NCBI RefSeq assembly: GCF_014655595.1
Contig: NZ_BNBL01000011.1
Span: 1 to 64,000 of the forward strand
Direction: 5' to 3'
Length of the DNA: 64,000 nucleotides
Origin: Streptomyces griseocarneus
Lineage (GTDB): Bacteria; Actinomycetota; Actinomycetes; Streptomycetales; Streptomycetaceae
This document shows positions 34,167 through 42,373 of this stretch, piece by piece; the first letter of the stretch is position 1, and the number at the start of each line of letters is the position of its first letter. The position numbers and the translations under genes were made by a program. The notes under the pieces are model-generated. The model did no database searches and was not told the origin of the DNA. It saw only the letters and a list, made by a program, of their open reading frames with translations.

Positions 34167-34538
34167 TCAGGCGTCGTGCATCGTGATCGCGTAGCCCTCG
34201 GGGCCGGCGAAGGTGAACATCCTGCCGAACGGACCGTCCTGAGGCGCCTTGAGGATGGGGACCCCGGCGGCGTGGAGCCGGTCGTGCAGCGCCTGCGCGT
34301 CGCTGGTCCGCCACCACAGGGCGACTCCGAGGCCGGGCCGCTCGACGGCGTCGAGATCCACTCCCGGCAGCGGCTCGCGGACGGCGAAGGCAACCGGCTC
34401 GGTGGCGAACACCACGGCGCCGGGCGGCGAGGCGGGCGTCCGGCGCAGCCCGAGGTGCTTCTCGTAGAAGGCGGCGGCCGCTTCGACGTCGCGTACCTGC
34501 ACAGCGATGAAGTCCGGCCCGGTGACGGTGGCAGTCAT
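34167..34538 (-). CDS. VOC-family protein
   Basis: 123 aa. Vicinal-oxygen-chelate modules: FIAVQVRDVEAAAAFYEKHL then GLRRTPAS, and the C-terminal FGRMFTFAGPEGYAITMHDA. It belongs to the glyoxalase/bleomycin-resistance-like group; substrate unknown. It is divergent from a MarR gene, with two copies of an ATGTCA-N6-TGACAT palindrome between them, so it is probably the repressed target. Confidence 0.85.
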   Translation of the reverse strand: MTATVTGPDFIAVQVRDVEAAAAFYEKHLGLRRTPASPPGAVVFATEPVAFAVREPLPGVDLDAVERPGLGVALWWRTSDAQALHDRLHAAGVPILKAPQDGPFGRMFTFAGPEGYAITMHDA

Positions 34539-34558
34539 GAGTTCTCCCCGATCTTTTG

Positions 34559-34623
34559 CATGTCAGGACTTTGACATGGGGGAAGTTAGGCGGCGCCGCA
34601 CCGGTATGTCAAACTCCTGACAT
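34559..34623. promoter_or_regulatory. Twin MarR operators
   Basis: ATGTCA-N6-TGACAT occurs at 34560-34577 (7-bp arms from 34559 to 34578) and again at 34606-34623, overlapping the marR start codon. The spacers are also similar (AAGTCC read in reverse, versus AACTCC). They are very probably the binding sites of the adjacent MarR protein. Confidence 0.8.
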
Positions 34624-35080
34624 GCACGATGGGACGCCCTCCAGTCACACCCCGCCCGCCGACGTCACCCAGCGCCTGGGATACCGCCTCAAGCGCACCG
34701 CCTCGGCCCTGCGCGGCGCGATGGACAAAGCACTGCGCGAACACGGCCTGACGGTGCCGCAGTACGCCTGCCTCGAACTCCTCGACCAGCACCCCGGACT
34801 GTCCAACGCCGAACTCGCCCGCGGCACCTTCGTCACCCGCCAGTCCATGAACACCGTCCTGCGCGGACTGCAGGACGCCGGCCTCATCACCCGCCCCGCC
34901 ACCACCGACCACGGCCGCGCCCTGCCCGCCCACCTCACCGAACAGGGCCACCACCGCCTCACCGCGGCACGCTCCGCCGTCTACGCCATCGACCAGCGCA
35001 TGACCCAAGCCGTCCCCACCCAACGCCTCGCCCAGTTCCTCGCCGACCTCGACCACATGACGGCAGCACTCGAGGAGTAA
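34622..35080 (+). CDS. MarR-family repressor
   Basis: 152 aa from the ATG at 34622, which lies inside the second operator. The winged-helix signature is LTVPQYACLELLDQHPGLSN then AELARGTFVTRQSMNTVLRG, followed by LQDAGLITRPATTDHGRALP with the DxGRAxxxxLT wing. It likely autoregulates and represses the divergent VOC gene. Ligand unknown. Confidence 0.92.
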   Translation: MHDGTPSSHTPPADVTQRLGYRLKRTASALRGAMDKALREHGLTVPQYACLELLDQHPGLSNAELARGTFVTRQSMNTVLRGLQDAGLITRPATTDHGRALPAHLTEQGHHRLTAARSAVYAIDQRMTQAVPTQRLAQFLADLDHMTAALEE

Positions 35081-35140
35081 CACCGCCCCGGCATCGCGCC
35101 ACGGTTTCCTTCCTCCTGAAGTGGGGGGGGTCGCTCCGGG

Positions 35141-35836
35141 TCACCAGACGACCGGACCGGCCTTGTCGAAGAAACCGCCGCTCGGGCCGCCGGATCCGAT
35201 GACGGCCATACGGACGATGATCTCCGCGCCCTCTTCGACGCTGCTGGTGCCCCGGTGGCCGTTGAGGTCGGTGGCGGTGTAGCCGGGGTCGACAGCGTTG
35301 AACCGGATGGCGGGGTAGGCCTTGGCGTACTGCGAGGTGACCATCACCAGCGCCGTCTTGGAGGAGTTGTAGTCCAGCAGCGCCACATGGAACTCCACAC
35401 GGCCCGGGTCGGCGGTCGCCGCCAGCGAGCCCAGACCGCTGCTCACATTGACCACGACAGCCGCGTCACCGGCGCTCAGAAGCGGCAGGAACGCGTGCGT
35501 GACGCGTACGACGCCAAAGACATTCGTGTCGTAAGTGGTCCGCATATCGGCCCCGGTGACCTCGCCGACCGGCTTGCCCGCGCCCGAGATCCCGGCGTTG
35601 TTGACCAGGACGTCAAGGCGCCCGGCGTCCTCACGAACGAAATCGGCGGCAGCCGTGACGGAGTCCTCGTCGGTGACGTCGATCTGAACAAAGCGCGCGC
35701 CGAGCTCCGCGGCCGCCGCCCGGCCGCGCCGGGCATCACGGGCCCCGACGTAGACGGTGTGCCCGACCTCGACCAGACGGCGGGCCGTCTCGAACCCGAG
35801 GCCCTTGTTCGCTCCCGTGATCAGTGTGGTGGTCAT
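35141..35836 (-). CDS. Short-chain dehydrogenase/reductase
   Basis: 231 aa. Classical SDR: TLITGANKGLGFETARRLVE, DVLVNNAGISGAGKPVGEVT, VVVNVSSGLGSL and YNSSKTALVM (YxxxK), with GYTATDLNGHRG near the end. NAD(P)-dependent; substrate unknown. It is divergent from a MmyB-like XRE regulator (134 bp between starts), matching the common SDR/MmyB pairing also seen elsewhere in this window. Confidence 0.93.
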   Translation of the reverse strand: MTTTLITGANKGLGFETARRLVEVGHTVYVGARDARRGRAAAAELGARFVQIDVTDEDSVTAAADFVREDAGRLDVLVNNAGISGAGKPVGEVTGADMRTTYDTNVFGVVRVTHAFLPLLSAGDAAVVVNVSSGLGSLAATADPGRVEFHVALLDYNSSKTALVMVTSQYAKAYPAIRFNAVDPGYTATDLNGHRGTSSVEEGAEIIVRMAVIGSGGPSGGFFDKAGPVVW

Positions 35837-35970
35837 GCGCTCACTCCGGTAATCGGTGGGACGGTGATGCCTCCACCCTCATCGCACCGCGCGCGAACAG
35901 GCAGTACTCGCCGTTGCCTGTGGACTGCCAGTACCAGGCTGTCCGGGCGCGGCGGCCGGATACTGGGGGC

Positions 35971-36915
35971 GTGAATGAATCCAGGGAACTCGGCAGAGCG
36001 CTGCGCGGCTGGCGCGACCGCACCACTCCCGCCGAGGCCGGACTGCCCGCCGGCGGAGTACGGCGCGCCGCCGGACTGCGACGCGAGGAACTGGCCCAGC
36101 TCGCCTGCCTGTCAGTGGACTACATCGTCCGCCTGGAACAGGGCCGGGCCACCTCCCCCTCCCCGCAGGTCCTCTCCGCCCTGGCCCGCGCCCTGCGCTT
36201 GTCGGCGGCCGAGCGCGAGCACCTGTACCTGCTCGCGGGCCAGACGGCACCGGGCCCCGGACAGTTGTCGGCACACATACCGCCGGGGGTGCGGAGACTG
36301 CTCGACCAGCTCGACGGTACGCCGCTGAGCGTTCACGACGCGGCCTGGAACCTGATCCTGTGGAACCCGCTGTGGGCTGCCCTGTTCGGGGACGCCTCCG
36401 CACAGCGCGGACGCGAGCGCAACGTCGCCTGGCGCCACTTCACCGACCTCCCCAGCCGGGTCAGCCACACCCCCGCACAGGAGGCCCGCTTCGAGGCGGC
36501 CGTAGTCGCCGACCTCAGAGCGGCGACCGCCCGCTACCCCACCGATGCCGGCCTGCGCTCCCTGATCAAGGACCTGCGGGACAACAGCACCCACTTCGCA
36601 CACCTGTGGAACACAGGCATCGTGGGGGTTCACGATACGGACACCAAAACCGTCCACCACCCCGACGCCGGAACACTCACCCTCGACTGCGACGTCCTCA
36701 CGACTCCCGGCAGCGACCTGCGCATCGTCGCCTACACCGCCGCCCCCGGCAGCGACGCCTCCACCCGGCTCAGGCTCCTCAGCGTCATCGGCGCCCAGCC
36801 CATCACCGAGAACAACACCCCGGTCCAGCCACCACCCGCGCCCCCGACAATGCCATGGCCGGCCGGCCGGCACACCCACCACCAACGACAACTCGCCGAC
36901 CCAGCCAGCGGCTGA
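35971..36915 (+). CDS. XRE-type regulator with MmyB-like ligand domain
   Basis: 314 aa from a GTG at 35971. A GATACT box ends 6 nt upstream, which suggests a leaderless transcript. The HTH is GLRREELAQLACLSVDYIVR. The MmyB-like domain includes SVHDAAWNLILWNPLWAALF, FEAAVVADLRAATARYPTDA, LIKDLRDNSTHFAHLWNTGI and TKTVHHPDAGTLTLDCDVL. The C-terminal tail is Pro/His-rich. It is divergent from the SDR at 35141-35836, its probable target. Confidence 0.9.
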   Translation: MNESRELGRALRGWRDRTTPAEAGLPAGGVRRAAGLRREELAQLACLSVDYIVRLEQGRATSPSPQVLSALARALRLSAAEREHLYLLAGQTAPGPGQLSAHIPPGVRRLLDQLDGTPLSVHDAAWNLILWNPLWAALFGDASAQRGRERNVAWRHFTDLPSRVSHTPAQEARFEAAVVADLRAATARYPTDAGLRSLIKDLRDNSTHFAHLWNTGIVGVHDTDTKTVHHPDAGTLTLDCDVLTTPGSDLRIVAYTAAPGSDASTRLRLLSVIGAQPITENNTPVQPPPAPPTMPWPAGRHTHHQRQLADPASG

Positions 36916-37097
36916 GCAGAACCCCGACGGCGGCGGCCAGGACGATCAGGATCCCCGGAATTCCACACTGGCACTCCTGCCCCCCACCTGATTGTCCGGT
37001 CAACAAACCTGCAGGCTCTGCCGGTTCCCGCTTCCGCGCGCCGGATTCGGCGATCGCTTGGGCGGCACCCGGTCCGGGGACGGCAACCCGAGTGACC

Positions 37098-37127
37098 TAT
37101 AGTGAAACCTATTGTTCACCGGTTAAC
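37098..37127 (+). promoter_or_regulatory. Promoter and candidate operator of MarR-cupin operon
   Basis: TATAGT at 37098-37103 fits a -10 element. Just downstream, GTTCACCGGTTAAC (37114-37127) is an imperfect palindrome centred on ACCGGT. It lies 12 bp before the GTG of the marR gene, so binding there would block transcription. Confidence 0.55.
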
Positions 37128-37139
37128 GATTGGTTGGGT

Positions 37140-37634
37140 GTGCTTCCTTCCCTTGAGGACATGCGTGCGCGGTGGACGGCGCAGCATCCGGACATGGACA
37201 CCTCCCCGATGGAGGTGATCGCGCTGATCCGGCGGGTTCACACGTTGCACGAACGGGCGTTGCGTCCGCTGCATGAGGCGGCGCCGGTCACGGCGCCGGA
37301 ACTGGACCTGCTCATTCCGTTGCGGCACGCGTCGGGGCCGGTCATCGCCCGCCGTCTGGCCGCACATCTGGGGATCTCGCGCGTGGCGGTGAGCAAGAGC
37401 CTGGCCCGCCTGGAGGACCGCGGCTACATCCGGCGCACCCCCAGCGAGGCGGACCGCAGGTCGGTGGAGGTCGTCATCACCGAGGCGGGCGCACAGGCCA
37501 TCGACACGCTCTTCCCCCGCCTGCTGGAGCGTGAGGTCGAGCTACTGGCCGGCCTCGGCGAGGACCGTGAGCAGGTCGTGGCCGCCCTGACCCGACTGGC
37601 CGAGGTCCTCCAGGCCGCCGACCCCGACCGGTGA
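37140..37634 (+). CDS. MarR-family regulator
   Basis: 164 aa from a GTG at 37140; ATG at 37161 (MRARWTAQHPDMDTSPMEV) is an alternative. The winged helix reads APELDLLIPLRHASGPVIAR, LGISRVAVSKSLARLEDRGY and IRRTPSEADRRSVEVVITEA, with the D-R wing motif of MarR. It is followed after 49 bp by a cupin gene in the same direction, forming a likely operon. The palindrome at 37114-37127 probably mediates autoregulation. Confidence 0.9.
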   Translation: MLPSLEDMRARWTAQHPDMDTSPMEVIALIRRVHTLHERALRPLHEAAPVTAPELDLLIPLRHASGPVIARRLAAHLGISRVAVSKSLARLEDRGYIRRTPSEADRRSVEVVITEAGAQAIDTLFPRLLEREVELLAGLGEDREQVVAALTRLAEVLQAADPDR

Positions 37635-37683
37635 ACCACCACTCGAGACACCCTCTCCTCCGGCACCGAGAGACAGGACCCTC

Positions 37684-38145
37684 ATGTCACACGAGCGATT
37701 CATCAAGCTGCTGCCCGGCGAGCGCAGGCCCGGCCGCGTCGTGCTACCCCCGCCCTTCCAGCTCAAGGCCCGCACCGAAGACACCGAAGGCCGCCTGTCC
37801 CTGCTGGAAGTCACGCTGGTCCGTGACATTCCCCGGCACACCCACCACCTCGCGGACGAGATGATCTACGTCCTGGAAGGCGAACTCGGCGTGCACTTCG
37901 ACGGCGAAGACCTCACCGTCCCCGCCGGTTCCTTCATCCTCCTGCCCAAGGGCGTCCCGCACGCACTGAGCCGCGCCACCGACATACCGCCCCGCGTACT
38001 GCAGATCTCCTCACCCGGCGGCTGGGAGTGCTACCTGGAAGACCTCGCCGAAGCCGGACCCACCACCCACAACCCCGACGGCACCTTCAACCCTGCCAGC
38101 CTCAACCCCATCGCCGCCCCCTACGGCATCCAGTACGAGGAGTAG
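37684..38145 (+). CDS. Single-domain cupin protein
   Basis: 153 aa. Cupin motif 1 is IPRHTHHLADEMIYVLEGEL (HxH, E) with GV(H)F following. Motif 2 is PAGSFILLPKGVPHALSR with the late His. The ligands HxH-x4-E and the later His suggest a metal-dependent or sugar-isomerase-like small enzyme, or a sensor. It is co-directional with the marR gene 49 bp upstream. Confidence 0.88.
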   Translation: MSHERFIKLLPGERRPGRVVLPPPFQLKARTEDTEGRLSLLEVTLVRDIPRHTHHLADEMIYVLEGELGVHFDGEDLTVPAGSFILLPKGVPHALSRATDIPPRVLQISSPGGWECYLEDLAEAGPTTHNPDGTFNPASLNPIAAPYGIQYEE

Positions 38146-38277
38146 CGCACCGCATCCCCGACACCCCGGCCCGGACCGGACCGGGAAGCCAAAAGCAGGG
38201 GATGGGGAACGGGCGGCGGGCGCCCCGCTGCGACATGACTCATCGCCCTGCAACGGTTGAAGGGCCGAAGAACAAGC

Positions 38278-38535
38278 TCAGCAGTTCTCGGTGATCACGT
38301 CTTGCAGGGTCGCGAGGGAGTTGTTGTCTTCGGCCACCTTGGAGCGGAGGCTTTCCAGAGTCTGCTTGAGGGCCTGGATCTCCTTCTCAGGTGGGTCCGG
38401 CTGAGCCTGGAGGCTCGCAATCTTGTCTTCGAGCTCGCCAGTTCGCTCTTCCGTGCGACGAATTTCCTTCTCGAGTTCCTTTGCCAGACGCTTCATCATG
38501 GCGCAGGGTGATTCGTTGGCGGGGGGCACCTCCAT
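38278..38535 (-). CDS. Small coiled-coil protein
   Basis: 85 aa from ATG at 38535, with GAGGAG just upstream. Nearly the whole protein is heptad-like helix: MKRLAKELEKEIRRTEERTG, LEDKIASLQAQP and EIQALKQTLESLRSKVAEDN. No family recognised. Its ATG overlaps the stop of the preceding reverse-strand frame (TGATG), so the two are probably co-translated. It may be an oligomerising partner of that membrane protein. Confidence 0.55.
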   Translation of the reverse strand: MEVPPANESPCAMMKRLAKELEKEIRRTEERTGELEDKIASLQAQPDPPEKEIQALKQTLESLRSKVAEDNNSLATLQDVITENC

Positions 38536-38837
38536 CACTCCTCATCGGTTGAGTTGAAGAAGGCCGGAGGATTGCAGGTTACGTCCGTGCGCACGTCACG
38601 GCATCCGGTCCGGCCCAATGGAGTACCGGCCGCGGTGTTCGACCCGGCCCCCGGGCGCGTACGCGGTAGGGCTCGTGTCCCGTGAGGCGGTCTGTCCAGA
38701 ATCGCCCGCCCCCCTGGCTGCTCGCGCCACATCAGCAGCAGACCACAGACCGCCGCCAGCCCCCGCCAGCCCGCCAGCGCTGCCGGCGCCGCCAAGAGGG
38801 ACATCCCCGCCGCACCTGCGACGCGACAGACTGTCAC
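38535..38837 (-). CDS. Small membrane protein upstream of coiled-coil gene
   Basis: About 100 aa from a GTG at 38837; the start is uncertain because no good SD is visible. The hydrophobic stretch GMSLLAAPAALAGWRGLAAV then CGLLLMW could form one or two helices. It is followed by an Arg/Pro/Gly-rich region and the acidic end FFNSTDEE. The main support for its reality is the TGATG overlap with the coiled-coil gene. No family recognised. Confidence 0.35.
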   Translation of the reverse strand: MTVCRVAGAAGMSLLAAPAALAGWRGLAAVCGLLLMWREQPGGRAILDRPPHGTRALPRTRPGAGSNTAAGTPLGRTGCRDVRTDVTCNPPAFFNSTDEE

Positions 38838-38964
38838 CAATCGGTCATGGACATGTCTTGAAACCGTTTCAGGGCCCTTTTCAAGATCATCTCGCTGATA
38901 GGTTCCCGTCTCGTCGGGTTCAAGATCATCTGCACCCGGCTGGACCATCGTTGAGGAGAAACAA

Positions 38965-39276
38965 GTGAATTCCGTAATTCGGGGGAAGAGCGCGGGCAAG
39001 CGTGCCGCTGCCGTGGCGGGCCTGCTGGTCGCCGCCACGCTCGGCGGCGCGGCTCTGGCGGCGCCGGCGTACGCCGACGACGTCTACGGCCACTGCACGG
39101 GCGAGGGCGTGCGCATCCGCGCCGCCGCGAGCACGTCCAGCTCGGTCGTCGGCCTCTGCTACAGCGACCACCGCCTGGCGCACCGTGACGTCTCGGGCGA
39201 CGGTCAGTGGGACAAGGTCTACGACGTGAACACCGGCGTCTCCGGCTGGATCTCGCACGGATACTGGAGCTGGTAA
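38965..39276 (+). CDS. Secreted small SH3-domain protein
   Basis: 103 aa from a GTG at 38965, with GAGGAG 7 nt upstream. The signal peptide KRAAAVAGLLVAATLGGAAL ends near APAYA. The mature part is one bacterial SH3 fold (GEGVRIRAAASTSSSVVGLC and ending VSGWISHGYWSW), with Cys pairs likely in a disulfide. SH3 domains of this kind bind cell-wall peptides. A strong hairpin follows. Confidence 0.82.
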   Translation: MNSVIRGKSAGKRAAAVAGLLVAATLGGAALAAPAYADDVYGHCTGEGVRIRAAASTSSSVVGLCYSDHRLAHRDVSGDGQWDKVYDVNTGVSGWISHGYWSW

Positions 39277-39283
39277 ACAGCAG

Positions 39284-39321
39284 CCGGGGGTCGCGGGGGG
39301 TCCCTACCCCGCGGCCCCCGG
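39284..39321 (+). terminator. Strong hairpin terminator
   Basis: A 15-bp stem with one G-U pair (CCGGGGGTCGCGGGG at 39284-39298 with its partner at 39307-39321) has an 8-nt loop. It lies 8 bp after the SH3-protein stop. Confidence 0.75.
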
Positions 39322-39542
39322 GGGCTTTCCTCCTGGGTGAGACGGCAGTCCCAGCACCAACGGACAGAGCTCAGGGCGGGACGTGAAGAAGCCGAGGACG
39401 ACGCCCGGGCCGAACCTCCTCCTGGCTGCCGGCCGGCTCCACGAGAACCAGGTCCGAACGAATCCTGAAGGGTGACGGCGGAATCGTCACCCGTCCCCTC
39501 CAGGGACCGGCTCACTGGGCCGGCTCTGGGGGGCCGCGGGAA

Positions 39543-39559
39543 CCGGTCCCCGGGACCGG
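39543..39559 (-). terminator. Short hairpin after aldo/keto reductase gene
   Basis: CCGGTCC-CCG-GGACCGG lies 17 bp downstream of the reverse-strand aldo/keto reductase stop. The 7-bp perfect stem makes it a candidate terminator. The rest of 39322-39575 shows nothing recognisable. Confidence 0.45.
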
Positions 39560-39575
39560 GCGCCGCCGGGCGGGC

Positions 39576-40562
39576 TCAGCCGTTGACGAAGGTGAGGCTG
39601 GTCGCGTCGTAGCGGGTGCCCGCGACCTGCCCGGGCGGGGCGGCGGCCTCGATGGTGGCGAGGTCCTCGGCGGACAGCTCGACGGCCACGGCCGCGACGT
39701 TCTCCTCCAGGTACCGCTGCCGCCGGGTACCGGGGATCGGCACCACGTCCTCGCCCCGGTGCTGCACCCAGGCCAGGGCGAGCTGGCCGGCGGTGACTCC
39801 CTTCGCCGCGGCCAGCTCGTTCAGCTTCGCGACGATCGCCAGGTTCCGCTCGAGGTTGCCGTCGGCGAAACGCGGCTGGCCACGCCGCAAATCGGTCTCC
39901 GCCAGTCCCTCGACCGAACTGTATCGGCCCGTCAGAAAGCCGCGCCCCAGCGGTGAGAAGGGGACCAGGCCGATGCCCAGCTCACGGCAGACCGGGGCGA
40001 TCTCCGCCTCCAGGTCGCGGGTCCACAGCGACCATTCGCTCTGCAACGCTGTGATCGGGTGCACCGCATGCGCCCGCCGGATGGTTCGCTCGCCGGCCTC
40101 GGACAGCCCCAGGTAGCGGACCTTCCCGGCCCTCACCAGCTCGGCCATGGCACCGACGGTCTCCTCGATCGGCACCCGCGGATCGACCCGGTGCTGGTAG
40201 TAGAGGTCGATGTGGTCGACCCCGAGCCGGCGCAGCGACGCCTCGCACGCCTGCCGCACATGGGCGGCGTCGCCGCGGACCCGGGTGGGCTCGCCCAGAC
40301 GGTTCGCGAAGCCGAACTTCGTGGCCAGCACCACCTCGTCACGGCGCCCGGCGACCGCCCGTCCGATCAGCTCCTCGTTGTGCCCGGCACCGTAGAAGTC
40401 GGAGGTGTCCCAGAACGTCACCCCGAGCTCGAGAGCACGGTGCAACGTCGCGACCGACTGCGCATCGTCCGTGGCCCCGTAGCCGTGGCTCATGCCCATG
40501 CACCCCAGGCCCTGCGCGGAGACCACCAGATCGCCCAGGTACCGGGTAGGAACGTCGGTCAT
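39576..40562 (-). CDS. Aldo/keto reductase
   Basis: 328 aa from the ATG at 40562. AKR features: LGCMGMSHGYG, the catalytic Asp and Tyr in WDTSDFYGAGHNEELIGRAV, Lys in VVLATKFGF, His in YYQHRVDPRVPIEETVGAMA, and the NADPH-binding end VVPIPGTRRQRYLEENVAAV. It resembles the AKR13-type reductases that act on aldehydes and ketones. The gene stands alone. Confidence 0.94.
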   Translation of the reverse strand: MTDVPTRYLGDLVVSAQGLGCMGMSHGYGATDDAQSVATLHRALELGVTFWDTSDFYGAGHNEELIGRAVAGRRDEVVLATKFGFANRLGEPTRVRGDAAHVRQACEASLRRLGVDHIDLYYQHRVDPRVPIEETVGAMAELVRAGKVRYLGLSEAGERTIRRAHAVHPITALQSEWSLWTRDLEAEIAPVCRELGIGLVPFSPLGRGFLTGRYSSVEGLAETDLRRGQPRFADGNLERNLAIVAKLNELAAAKGVTAGQLALAWVQHRGEDVVPIPGTRRQRYLEENVAAVAVELSAEDLATIEAAAPPGQVAGTRYDATSLTFVNG

Positions 40563-40736
40563 GCTGCAGCCTCCTGAACTCGTCATCATCTGCCCATGAC
40601 GCTAGGTGCTGGAGCGCGCTCCAAGTCAAACGAGGTGCGAACGCCATCACCGGGGCCTGTGGTGCGGGGGGGACCTCTATGGGGTTCGTCAAGGAATCGA
40701 GCTGCGTTTGGGCGGCCTGCCGGGCAGTATGGCGGG

Positions 40737-41252
40737 ATGCCGGATCTGCTGTGGGATGACGTCAGGAACTTCTTCGACCCTGACTTGATGGGTGCTCTGC
40801 CGGATGTGTCCGTGGCCGACACCTCGGTCGATGACTGGCAGGCGGTGTTCGACCTGGTCCGGTCGAGCGGATGGACATGGGAGTACGAGCAAGGCTGCAT
40901 TCGGATGCCCCTGCCCTCGGCGCAGGAGGTGCTGTCACGGCCCACAGACGCGGACACGGCCCTGCTGAAGGTATGGCCCGTCGCAGATGTGCAGGTGAAC
41001 TTCTGGCCGATGTCGGCCGGTGAGATCGACTTCGATGTCGACCTTCGGGAGCTGCAGGGCCAGGAAGGAGTGGACGTCCTGTGCGGCCTCCTCGGCACGA
41101 TCGGGCGCCGGCTGGGCAGGCCCGTGCTGATGACTGGAGAAGGCGACTATGGGAACCCGGTGCTCGGGTTCGACCCCGGGGCCGATCGCGTGGTGCTGCT
41201 GGCGGATCCCCTCGGAGTTCAACTGACCGCCGCGGCAGGCCAGGGCTCGTAG
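40737..41252 (+). CDS. Conserved-looking hypothetical protein
   Basis: 171 aa from ATG at 40737. Soluble, acidic, tryptophan-rich: LLWDDVRNFFDPDLMGALPD, DVQVNFWPMSAGEIDFDVDL, then LCGLLGTIGRRLGRPVLMTG. No family or catalytic motif recognised. The last residues (VQLTAAAGQGS) overlap a transposase remnant on the other strand, so the C-terminus may have been replaced. A second hypothetical lies 190 bp downstream. Confidence 0.6.
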   Translation: MPDLLWDDVRNFFDPDLMGALPDVSVADTSVDDWQAVFDLVRSSGWTWEYEQGCIRMPLPSAQEVLSRPTDADTALLKVWPVADVQVNFWPMSAGEIDFDVDLRELQGQEGVDVLCGLLGTIGRRLGRPVLMTGEGDYGNPVLGFDPGADRVVLLADPLGVQLTAAAGQGS

Positions 41253-41326
41253 AAGGTGCCGTCGCGGAGCACGACGAACAGGACGTCGACACGGCGTCTG
41301 GCCAGGCAGAGGTAGGCCGTCATCGA
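41218..41326 (-). pseudogene. IS110-type transposase C-terminal remnant
   Basis: The reverse frame reads AYLCLARRRVDVLFVVLRDG then TFYEPWP and stop, like the ALARRRVNVLWALLRDG ending of IS110/IS116-family transposases. Only about 35 residues remain, overlapping the end of the hypothetical gene on the plus strand. Confidence 0.5.
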
Positions 41327-41439
41327 AGCCGACGATCATCTCCAGCTCGGTGATGGTCCCGTCGGTCAGCTCGGTCAGCTCGATGCCGCGCAAGCCAACC
41401 CCGGCCCCCGGCCCAACCGACGCGCCATAGGGTGCGAGG

Positions 41440-42042
41440 GTGGAAGAGATCCCCTGGTTCGAGTGCGACGACGAAGAGCTGGACCCCGCCCAGCGTGAGT
41501 TCGTCCACGTCCTCAGGGACCGCGCGCGGTCCTGGCCCGTCCAGCCGATCGACACCGTGCTGCTGCCCCCGGACCACACTCCATACGGCCGGCTACTGGC
41601 CTACCTGGACATCGATGACCCGCAGCGCAATCGCACCGTGCTGACGGTCGGAGCCCATTTCGACGGTGCCGGGGCCCGCGGCGACAAGCTCCACAACCAA
41701 GACTTCACCCTCCCCAGCAGCCCGTCCGCCTTGGCCCTTGAGGTCACCGGGAGCCCCCACGGCACAGCGATCCGGACAGCGGACTGGTTCGAGGCCATTC
41801 TCAGACGGCCCCTGGTCCGCTACGAGTGGCTCCACGCCGGGCAGACGTACGCGACCCGGTACCTCTACGCGGACACCGGCCTCGGCCTCAGCCAGGGCTA
41901 CGTGACACGCCTCGCCCCGCCCGGACTGACCGACCGCCTGACCGCCGACGGGTTCGACCGCGGCGGCGGGTGGATCGACACCGCCGGCCTGGGCCAACCA
42001 GACCGCATCACGCACGTCAGAGGAACAGACGCTCCGCAGTGA
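41440..42042 (+). CDS. Hypothetical protein
   Basis: 200 aa from a GTG at 41440, with GAGG just upstream. It begins MEEIPWFECDDEELDPAQRE and has DTVLLPPDHTPYGRLLAYLD, TVLTVGAHFDGAGARGDKLH and ADTGLGLSQGYVTRLAPPGL. It looks globular and soluble, without signal peptide. I recognise no family. It follows the hypothetical gene 40737-41252, from which it is separated by the IS remnant. Confidence 0.6.
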   Translation: MEEIPWFECDDEELDPAQREFVHVLRDRARSWPVQPIDTVLLPPDHTPYGRLLAYLDIDDPQRNRTVLTVGAHFDGAGARGDKLHNQDFTLPSSPSALALEVTGSPHGTAIRTADWFEAILRRPLVRYEWLHAGQTYATRYLYADTGLGLSQGYVTRLAPPGLTDRLTADGFDRGGGWIDTAGLGQPDRITHVRGTDAPQ

Positions 42043-42238
42043 TCACGGGACAGCCCTGAGGCCGGAGGAAGACCGGACGATTCACGGCAGGCAGCGCGAC
42101 CCAACGCCGGACAAGGCTGCCAGGCGGTATCGGTGGCAACGGAGTGAACGTGCTGCCCTGGCGGGTGGGTGGGACGAGCACGGGCCCAGGCAGGCGCCAA
42201 GCGCTCAGCAAAGAGCGCAGGCCGACAAGGAGGGACAG
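42043..42238. other. Intergenic, nothing recognised
   Basis: No supported frame or clear repeat; a small ORF with a good ribosome-binding site follows at 42239. Confidence 0.3.
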
Positions 42239-42349
42239 ATGATCAAGGTAAAGGTAGAGCCGACTCACTCCCTTCAATTCGTAGACGTGGGGGCGCAACA
42301 GCGCCTACGAATCGCAGGGCAATCAGACGCGCCTGTGCAGGCAGGGTAA
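42239..42349 (+). CDS. Possible 36-aa small protein
   Basis: An ATG at 42239 preceded by AAGGAGGG encodes MIKVKVEPTHSLQFVDVGAQ then QRLRIAGQSDAPVQAG and TAA. The Shine-Dalgarno is among the best in the window, and the frame lies 24 bp before the exported deaminase gene. No family recognised. It could be a leader peptide or a chance ORF. Confidence 0.35.
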   Translation: MIKVKVEPTHSLQFVDVGAQQRLRIAGQSDAPVQAG

Positions 42350-42373
42350 TCGCGGTCTGGTAGATCAGGCCGG

